A DNA stretch of 64,000 bases from Acidobacteriota bacterium. GTDB lineage: Bacteria > Acidobacteriota > Terriglobia > Acidiferrales > UBA7541. The translations under genes were made by a program, and so were the position numbers. The stretch lies in assembly GCA_003225315.1 (NCBI GenBank), contig QHZD01000017.1, positions 248,001-312,000 on the forward strand, given 5' to 3'. Below are positions 6,780 to 15,291 of this stretch, piece by piece; the stretch's first letter is position 1, and every line of letters starts with the position of its first letter. The notes beneath the pieces were generated by a model. It worked only from the letters and a program-made list of their open reading frames with translations. It ran no database searches and was not told where the DNA came from.

Positions 6780-6920
6780 GTGGCAAAAGACAAGCTCTTC
6801 TCTGTTCGATTGGAGGCGGAGACGTTGGAGAAACTCCAGAAGATTGCGAAGCGGGAAGACCGCAGCGTGAATTACGTTATCAACCAAGCATGCAAAGAGT
6901 ACGTCAAGGGGGCAAAATGA
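6780..6920 (+). CDS. ribbon-helix-helix (CopG/Arc-like) DNA-binding protein, 46 aa
   Basis: GTG at 6780 preceded by GGGAGG (6769-6772 region). The sequence begins with the beta-strand KDKLFSVRLEAETLEKLQKI and then KREDRSVNYVINQACKEYV, a canonical ribbon-helix-helix with FSVRLE as the strand and SVNYVINQA as the second helix. It overlaps the recombinase start (ATGA, 6917-6920). Likely autoregulator of the cassette or accessory factor of the recombinase. Confidence 0.7.
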   Translation: MAKDKLFSVRLEAETLEKLQKIAKREDRSVNYVINQACKEYVKGAK

Positions 6921-7498
6921 AGGTCGCTCTATATGGCCGCATTTCCACGCGCGATAAGGGACAGGACACGGAGAATCAGCTCGTACAGTTGAGAGAGTTT
7001 GCGGCGAAGTCGGGATGGGCTATCCACGGCGAGTACATTGATCGGGAGTCCGGCTCTACCGCAGACCGCGAGCAATTCCAAGCGATGTTCAAAGACGCGA
7101 GCCAGCGGAAATTCGATACCCTACTGTTTTGGTCCTTGGATCGCCTGAGCCGCGAAGGGGTGCTCGAAACATTGCAGCACCTAAACCGGCTTACGTCCTA
7201 CGGAGTAGGCTATCGGTCATTCACGGAGCAATACTTCGATTCCTGCGGTGTCTTTCGGGATGCCGTTATTGCGATTGTGGCAACCGTGGCGAAGCAGGAG
7301 AGGGTAAGAATATCGGAACGCACTAGGGCCGGGCTTGCGGTCGCACGCGCCAAAGGAAAGGTACTTGGCAGGCCGTCACTCAACGTCGATCCTGTCGAGG
7401 TTGCTCGCTTGCGTACTGAGGGTCATTCCTTCCGGGCTATCGCTGACAAACTGCGTATCAGCGTCGCAACCGCGCACGCTGCCAGTAAGACGGCGTAG
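6917..7498 (+). CDS. serine recombinase (resolvase/invertase family)
   Basis: 193 aa. The catalytic domain starts VALYGRISTRDKGQDTENQL with the nucleophile serine at residue 10. LFWSLDRLSREGVLETL carries the conserved DRLSR arginines, and the C-terminal helix-turn-helix is around PVEVARLRTEGHSFRAIADK. The length equals a small resolvase/DNA invertase rather than a large integrase, so it would resolve dimers or invert a segment rather than integrate by itself. The ATG at 6917 couples to the ribbon-helix-helix gene. It is the last gene before a strong terminator. Confidence 0.85.
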   Translation: MKVALYGRISTRDKGQDTENQLVQLREFAAKSGWAIHGEYIDRESGSTADREQFQAMFKDASQRKFDTLLFWSLDRLSREGVLETLQHLNRLTSYGVGYRSFTEQYFDSCGVFRDAVIAIVATVAKQERVRISERTRAGLAVARAKGKVLGRPSLNVDPVEVARLRTEGHSFRAIADKLRISVATAHAASKTA

Positions 7499-7516
7499 CA
7501 GTCCGCAGAAACGACG

Positions 7517-7559
7517 AATGGCCGGGCACCCGCGAAGGATGTCCGGCCATTTCTCTTTC
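7517..7559 (+). terminator. rho-independent terminator of the early cassette
   Basis: AATGGCCGG (7517-7525) pairs with CCGGCCATT (7543-7551), followed by TTCTCTTT. It separates the plus-strand cassette from the convergent HNH gene. Confidence 0.8.
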
Positions 7560-7612
7560 CCACCTAAAAATCCGCGTTCGATCTAATGGAATTTCCTGGG
7601 GGCCTCCGCGCC

Positions 7613-8170
7613 CTATGCTGCTTTCGGGAGCACCCAAGTCTCATTATGCACCACGCGCGCAATCGTCGTCTCGCCAACCTCATACCATCGCGCCAGCGTC
7701 TTGATGCTGACGCCGCCAATGCGATGCGACCATCGGATCGTGTCCGCCATTTCGTAACTCAACTTCGCGTCACGTTGGCGTTCCCCTCGGCCTGGACGAT
7801 GGCGGCCCTTCTGGATCATGTCGAGAGCATTGTCCCGCCGACTGCCTGCGAACAAGTGTGCTTCGTTCACGCACGGAGGATTGTCGCAGTGATGGAGGGC
7901 GCATTGTCCTTGAGGGAGTGTCCCGTTGACGTGCTCGAAAATAAATCTGTGCGCCTCTACCCATCGGCCCCGAAAGTAAAACTGTCCATATCGAAACTGC
8001 CCACGACGAAGTTTGCCGGTCCAAATATGACATGAGCCTAGCTCTGGCCGGATTGTGGGACCGTTGCGGTCTACTTTTTCGTTGAACCGTTCGAGTGGAT
8101 CGCGCTTTGGCCCGCGAGGATGGCGCATTCTGCGGAGCGATGACTGCGAGTGGCGAGAACCTTTTCTCAT
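7613..8170 (-). CDS. HNH endonuclease (HNH_3 type)
   Basis: 185 aa. SCHIWTGKLRRGQFRYGQF and AHRFIFEHVNGTLPQGQ lead into the HNH core LHHCDNPPCVNEAHLFAGS, with RRDNALDMIQKGRH. The C-terminal part (KLSYEMADTIRWSHRIGGVS...) is a helix-turn-helix seen in intron- or phage-associated HNH nucleases, for site recognition. Its ATG overlaps the stop of the previous gene (ATGA, 8167-8170), placing it as last gene of the minus-strand virion block. It may be a free-standing homing endonuclease. Confidence 0.85.
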   Translation of the reverse strand: MRKGSRHSQSSLRRMRHPRGPKRDPLERFNEKVDRNGPTIRPELGSCHIWTGKLRRGQFRYGQFYFRGRWVEAHRFIFEHVNGTLPQGQCALHHCDNPPCVNEAHLFAGSRRDNALDMIQKGRHRPGRGERQRDAKLSYEMADTIRWSHRIGGVSIKTLARWYEVGETTIARVVHNETWVLPKAA

Positions 8171-8463
8171 CCGTTTTCCATTTTGAATGCGGCGACTAAC
8201 CGCTGGATTTTCTCCGCTTGGTCTGGCGGGACTTTCCCCCGGCGAACATCCTTGCGAAAGCTAACGACTCGCCCAAAGAAATAATTTGCGAGTGCTGATT
8301 GCTCGCTAGGTTCAATGTGCCTGAAGATTTCCAACAGGGTTTCCAGTGGAAGATTACTGACTACCACGCGAAGCACTTGCAACGCGGATTCTGAAGAGCC
8401 GCTCCCACCGTGTTCTGGCAATCTCGCTTCTGGCATGTTTGATAATTTCTTTCTTATCGGCAT
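8167..8463 (-). CDS. small phage-type hypothetical protein, 98 aa
   Basis: Helical protein (LPLETLLEIFRHIEPSEQSA, then FFGRVVSFRKDVRRGKVPPDQ). It overlaps the 3' end of the 1095-residue gene by 110 bp if the ATG at 8463 is used, or 83 bp with the ATG at 8436. Neither has a strong Shine-Dalgarno. Coupled by ATGA to the HNH gene. No family recognised. Confidence 0.55.
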   Translation of the reverse strand: MPIRKKLSNMPEARLPEHGGSGSSESALQVLRVVVSNLPLETLLEIFRHIEPSEQSALANYFFGRVVSFRKDVRRGKVPPDQAEKIQRLVAAFKMENG

Positions 8464-11400
8464 CCTGCATGGTTCCCCATGCTTCGTTCTTCACCAGTTC
8501 GTTGAGGAATCCCGTGAGCATCTGGGCGTCCTGCGTCTGCAATGCGCGACTCTCTTCCGGTGATGTAACAGTGCTCGGTGCCTTCTCTCCGCGTCGCAAT
8601 CCTAGACCGGCTTTCGGCTGCGTGACTTTCTGTGGGGGGTTCTCGACCGAGTAACCCAAGCGCGCCATCTCTGACACGGCAGGATTATTTTTCTGCGTCG
8701 ATACAGGGAACGGGTTCATTCCACCAACCGCACTTGCAGGACGGCGGACAGGCTGGCCGCTGATGTCAGTCACGGCAGGAACATTTTGCGTGAGACCTGG
8801 GAGCTTCGCTTCAATGGCCTCGCCGATGCTTCCCGCCCTGCGCACAGTGGGATCGATTGCTTGCGCGGTCTGTGCGACGATTGCGGGCACGACTTCCGAT
8901 GCCTGATTGCGGACGAATCGTTGAATCCGGTTAGTGTTGCCCGGCTCCAACGCCTGCATCAAGTTCGATAGCGAATTGACGAATGGCAGATGTTCGATGT
9001 TCCTGGCGACAATTGCCTGGATGTGCTCTGCTTTCGACTTTACGCCTACACTTTCGGGGTCTTCGCCGTTATGAATCGCGTGCATCAAGTCGGCAGTCAG
9101 GCCCGCAACCATGCCCACGGGTTCCAGACGATTGTAGCTGTAGTATTTGCCGGCAATCTTGACTGAGTACGGCTGCCAGCCTGTCGCTTCGAGCGTCTGC
9201 TTCTTGCGGAAATCTAAGGGACCACCACCGCTTACGTTGCCTTGCATGGCGTGATAGGCAATGGCCGATGCGATGGCGCTCCCCACAATCCCGCGTGATG
9301 CAACGTCGATGTTCCCGCGCGCAACTCCCTTTGCGACACCGTATGGAGAATACTCCGCCGCTTGCTTGGCGATGTTCAGCGGAGTCTTGAAGAAAGGCGC
9401 GAGGTAGCGGAGTCCAGGGATTGTGCGGATGAATCTTTGCGTTGCTTTACCGTACTTTCCCAGGTCTGCCTGAAAGGTTTGGCGTTTCGCTTCGGCGTAT
9501 GCGGCCTGGCGCATTTCCGGCGTGGGATTCTCCGTCAAGAATGCCTGCCGTGATTCCAATGCTTGGCCCGTCAAACCCTCTTGTAGCGCCTTGCGGTACG
9601 CAAGTGATTCCAATTCACCGGCGTAGTTGATGACGTGCGCTGCGTCGCTGATCCTGCCAATGACAGTCATCGGAAAGCGGACGACCTTGCCCAGCGTACC
9701 CTTGATTGCGCCCACACGCTCACGCGAACCCTCGAAGCCAGGTCCGCTATCCTCGCCACCCAAAAGAATCCGGCCAGCGCGTCCGAGAGCGTTGGCGGCA
9801 CCTTTGGCGAATGACCATCCTTCAATTGCGGAACGGTCGCTGCTCAACGCACCGGCAACACTTTTGGAGATCGCATGGAGAAAAAGCATGGTCGCGTCGC
9901 TGGCCGCCTTGATGATTCCGGTCTTGGGCGACGAAAGCAGACTGTTCTGCCATGCCTCGAACAATTTATCCCAGTTCGAGGACGGCGTGAGTTCCGAGAC
10001 CAGTTTGTTGAGCGCGGCGGGATTGCTCGGGTCCGTCTTGGCGATTAGCTCGGCTGCGTGCTGTTGCTGGTCGGGCGATAGCTTCGACAGCAAGTCCGCG
10101 ATCTTTGCACTGGGCAAGTCCTCGTCCGCAATACGGAATGCACCAAGGGCACGGCCCGCCTCGCGGGCTACTTGCCCACGTACCACGTCTAGGGTTTCTC
10201 TGTGCTGCGACAAGGCGTTTGTCAGTTCGGAGTTCTCGACTTCTCCGCTGGCCGCTTTTCTTGCGAGGTCGAGCACACGCGCCTGACTTGCCTTGAGCAG
10301 GGATCGCGCGGCGGTTACTTCCTCGGCGTTGAACGGTGCGCCAGACTTGCGTGACAGGAGGTCTTCGACGCTCATGTTTAACTCGCTGGCGAGCTGGCGC
10401 TGCATGTCAAAAGTCAGCGTGTCCGTCACGCGGCTATCTAGGTTTTTCTTCAAGTGGTCGGCGGCACGTTCGAGTTGTGCTTGCACGTCATCGACGTTCT
10501 GGATTTTTGCCGGATCGATTCCGATCTTCTGCAGTTCCTCGCTGTTGTCCACCATGCGTTGGATACGCTCGGCTAGCACTTCGCTCTTCGTCACGACCGG
10601 CACATGCTCGTCCGCAACTACGCGATTCCCGTTCTGTCCTTCGAGGTTGGCGCGGTGCGCCTCGCGGATTTCCCCGGCCACGTCACGGCGATTCCCGCGC
10701 AGTCCTTCTTCGACATTACGCGCAGCTTCCGTGCGACGCCGGATGTCCGGCAACTCCGATTCGGAAACCGGACGGCCAAGCTGTTGCGAAACATCTTCGA
10801 GTTCCTGCGGATTCACGCGCTGCGGTGCAATGTCTTTCCATCCGGTCGCCTGCTCGCGGCGTTCCAATTCCGTGCGCTGTGCTTCCGTTTCGACCATGCG
10901 TACATCTGGCGCGGACTGTCCCTGGATGAGCGTGCCAACCGGCGACTGTGGATCGACCGCGTGTGTCTCGACGGGAACCTCGCTTGTCTTGCCGGTGATT
11001 GCTGCCTTCCCTCCTAGCGCGTGGCGTGCGCCCAGTGCGGCCATGCCGAGTTCAAGCCCCGCGTGGGTCAGAAGGTATTCAGCGCGGTTGGAATCGCCCG
11101 CCTTGAGCGCATTCCAAATGTCGGGACTCTTCTTTGCGGCATCGTAAATTTGTTGCGCCGCAAAGCCACCAGAGATTAGACGCGGGATTATTTTGGACGC
11201 AGCTCCACCGATTTCACCCAGCCCGCCACTGCCCGCAATCAGCGCAATGCTCTGGGGAGAAGTGAATCCCCCGGTTACTTCGCCGGTCGCAGTCAGTACG
11301 GGGTGGCGCTCCTGTTCGGCGGGCGTCATGGACTCTTCGGGCGAGAGTATTTGCGTGTTCCCGAATTTCGGGTTGTAGACAGTGCGGCTGGAAAGACTGG

Positions 11401-11641
11401 GAATGCCCTCCGTGAAAACGCGCGAGACTCTATCCCAGACCGTTGGCTTGTATGCGCCGATGCTTGCGTTCGATGGGAGCGAAAGGTTGGTCTGTAGCTC
11501 TGGTGGCGCGGGCTTGCTTGTCGGCGCTTCGCTCTTGTCGTCGAGCGGTTGGAAGGCAGACGGAGCGAACGAGACCTCTCCATCCACCGGATGAAAGTCT
11601 TCGGGCTTGAAAAACACTTCCGCGCTTTGACCGTTTGCCAT
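8354..11641 (-). CDS. large phage internal-virion/ejection-type protein, 1095 aa
   Basis: The N terminus carries two short related motifs (FFKPEDFHPVD and FAPSAFQPLD). Residues about 125-215 are Gly/Ala-rich and hydrophobic (SIALIAGSGGLGEIGGAASK, AGLELGMAALGARHALGG). A long helical centre follows (about 230-560). The region around residues 590-760 has NSLLSSPKTGIIKAASDATM and FFKTPLNIAKQAAEYSPYGV. Such proteins occur in podoviruses and in large polyvalent (LPD-type) proteins, and are thought to be ejected with DNA. No enzymatic motif is certain. It directly follows a second virion-type protein. Confidence 0.65.
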   Translation of the reverse strand: MANGQSAEVFFKPEDFHPVDGEVSFAPSAFQPLDDKSEAPTSKPAPPELQTNLSLPSNASIGAYKPTVWDRVSRVFTEGIPSLSSRTVYNPKFGNTQILSPEESMTPAEQERHPVLTATGEVTGGFTSPQSIALIAGSGGLGEIGGAASKIIPRLISGGFAAQQIYDAAKKSPDIWNALKAGDSNRAEYLLTHAGLELGMAALGARHALGGKAAITGKTSEVPVETHAVDPQSPVGTLIQGQSAPDVRMVETEAQRTELERREQATGWKDIAPQRVNPQELEDVSQQLGRPVSESELPDIRRRTEAARNVEEGLRGNRRDVAGEIREAHRANLEGQNGNRVVADEHVPVVTKSEVLAERIQRMVDNSEELQKIGIDPAKIQNVDDVQAQLERAADHLKKNLDSRVTDTLTFDMQRQLASELNMSVEDLLSRKSGAPFNAEEVTAARSLLKASQARVLDLARKAASGEVENSELTNALSQHRETLDVVRGQVAREAGRALGAFRIADEDLPSAKIADLLSKLSPDQQQHAAELIAKTDPSNPAALNKLVSELTPSSNWDKLFEAWQNSLLSSPKTGIIKAASDATMLFLHAISKSVAGALSSDRSAIEGWSFAKGAANALGRAGRILLGGEDSGPGFEGSRERVGAIKGTLGKVVRFPMTVIGRISDAAHVINYAGELESLAYRKALQEGLTGQALESRQAFLTENPTPEMRQAAYAEAKRQTFQADLGKYGKATQRFIRTIPGLRYLAPFFKTPLNIAKQAAEYSPYGVAKGVARGNIDVASRGIVGSAIASAIAYHAMQGNVSGGGPLDFRKKQTLEATGWQPYSVKIAGKYYSYNRLEPVGMVAGLTADLMHAIHNGEDPESVGVKSKAEHIQAIVARNIEHLPFVNSLSNLMQALEPGNTNRIQRFVRNQASEVVPAIVAQTAQAIDPTVRRAGSIGEAIEAKLPGLTQNVPAVTDISGQPVRRPASAVGGMNPFPVSTQKNNPAVSEMARLGYSVENPPQKVTQPKAGLGLRRGEKAPSTVTSPEESRALQTQDAQMLTGFLNELVKNEAWGTMQDADKKEIIKHARSEIARTRWERLFRIRVASASRGSQ

Positions 11642-11650
11642 TCGTCAACC

Positions 11651-12928
11651 CTATGGTGCTGGCACGCCAGCGATGGGACGCCCTTGGTCGTCGAGCTTGG
11701 TAATCATTTTGCGTTGGCCATTCACGATTCCGATGTCGCCGATCTTCACTGGCTTTTGCTGGTTTATTCTCTGGTCGGCGAGCTTGTTCTTGCGCGTCTG
11801 GTCAACGTCCTTGCGGTTTTGGTCGCGGTCTGACGTTTTCTTGAGCCGGTCTTCTCGAACCTTCTTTCGGTCTTCGTCCGCTTCCTTGCGGATTGTTTCG
11901 TGTTCATTGTGCGCGAGGCCAAGCACCTGTGACCACGGCATGCTGTAGCTTTGCTTTGGATCGGCGAGACCGCCAAGGGTCTTGGGGAATAGGTGGTTCA
12001 ACCTATCGCCGCCGATGGTAATGGGCTGAGGCTTTTGCGGGATGAAACTTACCCGCCATGTCGTCCGGTCTTCCAGGTTGACGGCATTCCCGTCGCCATC
12101 GATCCAGCCCTTGCCAGCGGGATCGTGCGTTAGACCGCTGGTGTCTATGTCGTGCGAGATAAGCCGGTCATAGCCCGATGGCGCGCGAAACTTGTTCGGA
12201 TCGCTGGTAAAAAGTTTCATCATCGCCTGGCCGTTGCGCAGTTCGCCATTACCCGGAATTGGCGCGACTATCCCACCGGCCTCGTGCGCCCACTTTTGAA
12301 TTTGCTGGGAGTTTTCGTTCTGTCGTTGGATGAATTCCGAATCGCGCAAGTTCGCATCGCGTTCGTGGAGTAATTGCTCTTTATTCCAATGCTCATGCGT
12401 CGCCGCTGACTGCAGCTTTTCCTGCGCGGCTCTGTCCAGCACTTGCTTGTTGGCGAAGTCCTGTTGCGCGCGCTGCTGCCGTTGCTGGTCGGCGGCCTGG
12501 TTTGCTTGGATGCTCGCAGCACCACCGCGAGAGAAGCCCGCGAGCACAGAGTTCGTTCCTTTGGCCGCAGCGCCACCGATCAAGGCCCCGGCCAATATGT
12601 GGCGAAATAAATCCCCTGGGCGCTGGGGCACTTCATACGCTTCTTGCTGGCCGGTTTGTGGATTCACGCGGTAGTCCACCTGCTTGCCAAGCAATGCTGC
12701 GGCCACGCGGCCCAGAAGTGAATGATGCGCATCTACGGCGTCTTTAGCGGATGGCTGCCGCGTGGGTCCGAGAGGGGGCGCTTGCTGTGGCGGTGCGGGA
12801 GCGCCGATGTTTGGAGGCGTCAAGTCCTGCTGCTGTGCGGGCGGCAGTCGCGGGTTCGCGGGCATCTGGCCGCCCGTGATGGCGAGAGAAGTTTGCGGAG
12901 AAACGGGGGAAGTATTTTCGTCTGGCAT
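11651..12928 (-). CDS. phage structural/internal virion protein, 425 aa
   Basis: A Pro/Gln-rich N terminus (PANPRLPPAQQQDLTPP, PAPPQQAPPLG) precedes a glycine-rich hydrophobic stretch (HILAGALIGGAAAKG), then a long Gln-rich coiled coil (residues about 140-215, QQRQQRAQQDFANKQ). A globular region with FIPQKPQPITIGGDRLNHLF follows, then a highly charged helical region (DEDRKKVREDRLKKTSDRDQ). This matches internal core or tail-associated virion proteins of podophages. It lies between the 83-aa and 1095-aa genes of one operon. Confidence 0.55.
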   Translation of the reverse strand: MPDENTSPVSPQTSLAITGGQMPANPRLPPAQQQDLTPPNIGAPAPPQQAPPLGPTRQPSAKDAVDAHHSLLGRVAAALLGKQVDYRVNPQTGQQEAYEVPQRPGDLFRHILAGALIGGAAAKGTNSVLAGFSRGGAASIQANQAADQQRQQRAQQDFANKQVLDRAAQEKLQSAATHEHWNKEQLLHERDANLRDSEFIQRQNENSQQIQKWAHEAGGIVAPIPGNGELRNGQAMMKLFTSDPNKFRAPSGYDRLISHDIDTSGLTHDPAGKGWIDGDGNAVNLEDRTTWRVSFIPQKPQPITIGGDRLNHLFPKTLGGLADPKQSYSMPWSQVLGLAHNEHETIRKEADEDRKKVREDRLKKTSDRDQNRKDVDQTRKNKLADQRINQQKPVKIGDIGIVNGQRKMITKLDDQGRPIAGVPAP

Positions 12929-12941
12929 GGTGGTTTCTTTC

Positions 12942-13193
12942 TTAAACGCCTTCGGCCTTATTCATTCCGGGCGTGCGTGGCGCACCGGCATCCGATGTTT
13001 CTGTGGCAGGCAAACGCGGCGCACCGAATTTCGACTTACCGTGCGTGTCTGTTTGCTTCAGAAGTTCGTCGCTGCGCTGGCCGTGGAAAATCTCGTCATC
13101 ATCGCGCATGATCTCGAAGTCTTCGGGCCTGGCCGTGTACGGGTTGGATTGCTGCTTGGTCTGGGATACGAGTTGGTCCTTCTCTGTTTTCAT
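12942..13193 (-). CDS. small hydrophilic phage-type protein, 83 aa
   Basis: Charged and probably disordered (SQTKQQSNPYTARPEDFEIM, DDDEIFHGQRSDELLKQ, ending PRTPGMNKAEGV). The ATG at 13193 starts 67 bp after the previous stop. Position in the virion block suggests a scaffold or minor structural role, but there is no direct evidence. Confidence 0.5.
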   Translation of the reverse strand: MKTEKDQLVSQTKQQSNPYTARPEDFEIMRDDDEIFHGQRSDELLKQTDTHGKSKFGAPRLPATETSDAGAPRTPGMNKAEGV

Positions 13194-13260
13194 GGTGAAT
13201 CCAATTTGATGGGATGGTGTACTGCGGAATACATGCGGCCTTGGGAGCGCCGCGAAAGAC

Positions 13261-13605
13261 TCAAAGAATGAGGTCGGGACGTGTATCGACTAACGACAAG
13301 ACACTACTTGCGCCAGTAACCACGGTGGCAATCGGAATTCCATCTGGACCTACGTTAGCGTTCGTTGTGACGGCGATAATCGGCGTTACTTGACCCGGGA
13401 CGGCTTGCGCTGTAAATGGGAGGGTGATGTCGCCGATTTGTAGAAATTGGATGTAGACGAAACTGGTGGAATTCGGCGCGAGCGGAATTATGGTCAAGGG
13501 CAACTTCGTAATGACGTTGCTGCAAAGGACAGTCCCCGGGCTTATGGTAACTTGCAAACCTGGACCGCCCAGGTAAGGCGCGAATGCACTGCTGCTTTGG
13601 TTCAT
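13261..13605 (-). CDS. phage structural-type beta-rich protein, 114 aa
   Basis: Strongly beta-rich and poor in charged residues (GGPGLQVTISPGTVLCSNVI, NSTSFVYIQFLQIGDITL, PIATVVTGASSVLSLVDTRP). This resembles N-terminal parts of tail spikes or decoration proteins. It starts 11 bp after the upstream gene. Function unproven. Confidence 0.5.
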   Translation of the reverse strand: MNQSSSAFAPYLGGPGLQVTISPGTVLCSNVITKLPLTIIPLAPNSTSFVYIQFLQIGDITLPFTAQAVPGQVTPIIAVTTNANVGPDGIPIATVVTGASSVLSLVDTRPDLIL

Positions 13606-13616
13606 GGAATCTTTTC

Positions 13617-14465
13617 CTATCGGCGGGCGACTGCTTTGGCCACGGCCTTATATTGCGCGTCAACTTGGGAATCCGACATGGCCTCAAAATCCGCCGCTTC
13701 TGGCTGGCGTTCGGGCTGTGCTGCAAAGAGTGCGTCGCGTTCTGCCTTCTTGACTTCATCCTGATAACTCTGAAAAGCGGAGTCGCAAAGTGTGAGCGTC
13801 AATCTTTTGTGGCGGGCGTAGCGCATGAGGAATTTCGGAAATTCGCGGTCACTCAACGAATAGGCGTCAGTGGCCCGCGACCAAGCAAAGAACACGGCCT
13901 TGTCAACGGTCGCCGCAAACTTTGGCTCCGTGAGAACGCGCTCGCCAAGCTCGCCCGCCCGTGGGATCGCCAAAGCGATGTATTTCTCTGCCGCCTCGAC
14001 TGGTTTCCCTGATTGCGCCAGCCATGTGCAGAGCTGTTCCTCTTCGGCGTCAAGTTCCCGAATGTCTGGCCTACGATTGAACACAAACCGCGACGCCTGC
14101 ATTACGCAATCATCGTGCGCGGCTGCCTTCGTTCGATAGGGCTTGCCCCCGATGGTGAAGTCACAGACGTATTCCTTGCCGTTGTGGACAACCTTGCCGA
14201 TGACGTTCTTTCCCAAGTTCACCTGGCCGGGGCCTTGCACGCGGTTGGCTTCATGTTCAAGGAAGGCGCGCAGCTCTTTGGCGTCGGAGCTACCACTGCC
14301 GGATAGCGGGGCGAAACGCTCATCCTCGAACGTGGCATCCTCGATAGGCTGAAGGCTCGGGGAGCCACGCAAGTCTACGCGGTCCACGTCGCCGCCCTGC
14401 AAAAATGGATCGCGCTCGATGGCTTCCAGTAACTTCTTTGCTGCTTTTTGCGCTGCTTGACTCAT
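13617..14465 (-). CDS. phage hypothetical protein, 282 aa
   Basis: An N-terminal Ala/Lys-rich helix (QAAQKAAKKLLEAIERDPF), then a beta-containing part (NLGKNVIGKVVHNGKEYVCD) and a helical C-terminal half (EFPKFLMRYARHKRLTLTL). Its ATG overlaps the SSB stop (14462-14465). Coupling to SSB suggests a replication or packaging-related role, but no motif identifies it. Confidence 0.55.
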   Translation of the reverse strand: MSQAAQKAAKKLLEAIERDPFLQGGDVDRVDLRGSPSLQPIEDATFEDERFAPLSGSGSSDAKELRAFLEHEANRVQGPGQVNLGKNVIGKVVHNGKEYVCDFTIGGKPYRTKAAAHDDCVMQASRFVFNRRPDIRELDAEEEQLCTWLAQSGKPVEAAEKYIALAIPRAGELGERVLTEPKFAATVDKAVFFAWSRATDAYSLSDREFPKFLMRYARHKRLTLTLCDSAFQSYQDEVKKAERDALFAAQPERQPEAADFEAMSDSQVDAQYKAVAKAVARR

Positions 14466-14755
14466 TCGCTTTTCTCCGTCGTTTGGATTTCTTCCGTTAG
14501 GATTTCGATGGCGTTCACCACAACAGTCATTTTCTTCGTCGCGGCGTTCGTGGTGAGCTTGCCGGACAAAAGGACTTCATCACCTTCAACGATCTTGCTG
14601 GCCCGCTCCGCGCTGGACCCGAATGCGATGCAGTTAAAACGCAGGGGCAATTCCGCGTCCGTTTCCACGGTGAAGATTGTTTTCGGCGTGCCTTGTTCGT
14701 TTGTGCGTGCGACGGCGTTTCCGAGCGCGAAGGCGTTCATCGTTAGGACGTTCAT
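14462..14755 (-). CDS. single-stranded DNA-binding protein, phage type
   Basis: 97 aa, OB-fold pattern: MNVLTMNAFALGNAVARTNE, then TIFTVETDAELPLRFNCIAFG with SSAERASKIVEGDEVLLSGK and MTVVVNAIEILTEE. It is shorter than host SSB (about 160-180 aa) and has no acidic DDDIPF-type tail, as in minimal phage versions. Coupled by ATGA overlaps on both sides. It would protect single-stranded DNA during element replication, alongside the clamp-loader-like ATPase at 5909. Confidence 0.75.
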   Translation of the reverse strand: MNVLTMNAFALGNAVARTNEQGTPKTIFTVETDAELPLRFNCIAFGSSAERASKIVEGDEVLLSGKLTTNAATKKMTVVVNAIEILTEEIQTTEKSE

Positions 14756-15108
14756 ACTTCATCCGATTCTTGTGGGGTATCAAGCTGGGGATCGACAGGG
14801 GCTACCAGCTCTGGCGGCAGCGGGGCTACATGCGGGGCATCATGCAGGCCAATTAGCTTGGCAACTGCCGGGTCAATTTGCTCCGACTCACGAAAAAATA
14901 ATTCCTTCATGGCGGCCAGACGCGCGTGCGCAGCCCTCTTCTTGTCGCTTGCTAGCCTGCGGAGTAGCCATTCCTTGGAGCCAGGTGCATACGTTGGGAA
15001 GTGGGCCGGGATCGGGAGATCGAGCAACCTCAACGCTTCTAACTGCGTGGCAGCCGAACCGTGGGATGCGAGATAAGACAGGATTGTACGTGGCAGTGGA
15101 TACTTCAT
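14752..15108 (-). CDS. phage-type hypothetical protein, 118 aa
   Basis: Helical, MKYPLPRTILSYLASHGSAA followed by QLEALRLLDLPIPAHFP and a Lys/Arg-rich middle, with an acidic Pro-rich tail (APVDPQLDTPQESDEV). Its stop overlaps the SSB ATG. First gene of the replication/virion block after a 183-bp spacer at 15109-15291 in which I see no gene. Confidence 0.55.
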   Translation of the reverse strand: MKYPLPRTILSYLASHGSAATQLEALRLLDLPIPAHFPTYAPGSKEWLLRRLASDKKRAAHARLAAMKELFFRESEQIDPAVAKLIGLHDAPHVAPLPPELVAPVDPQLDTPQESDEV

Positions 15109-15291
15109 GTCGAGTTCATGGTGAAGTAGTCGGGCAGTCGTCGAAAATGGTGGCGCGAAAACGGCTAACCGCTGTGGTTTTCAAGGTGATGTGCGGAAAT
15201 GCGAGCTAGTTATGCGGCAAATTGCCCGGCAAAATAACAAATACGATGGCAGTGCCACAACGCGAGGTAACAACCGCGCCCATTACAGGTA

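Noticed and set aside
7501-7515. GTCCGCAGAAACGAC as another copy of the dyad
   Set aside because: Only a partial match, within the 3' end of the recombinase transcript, with no dyad symmetry on the second arm.
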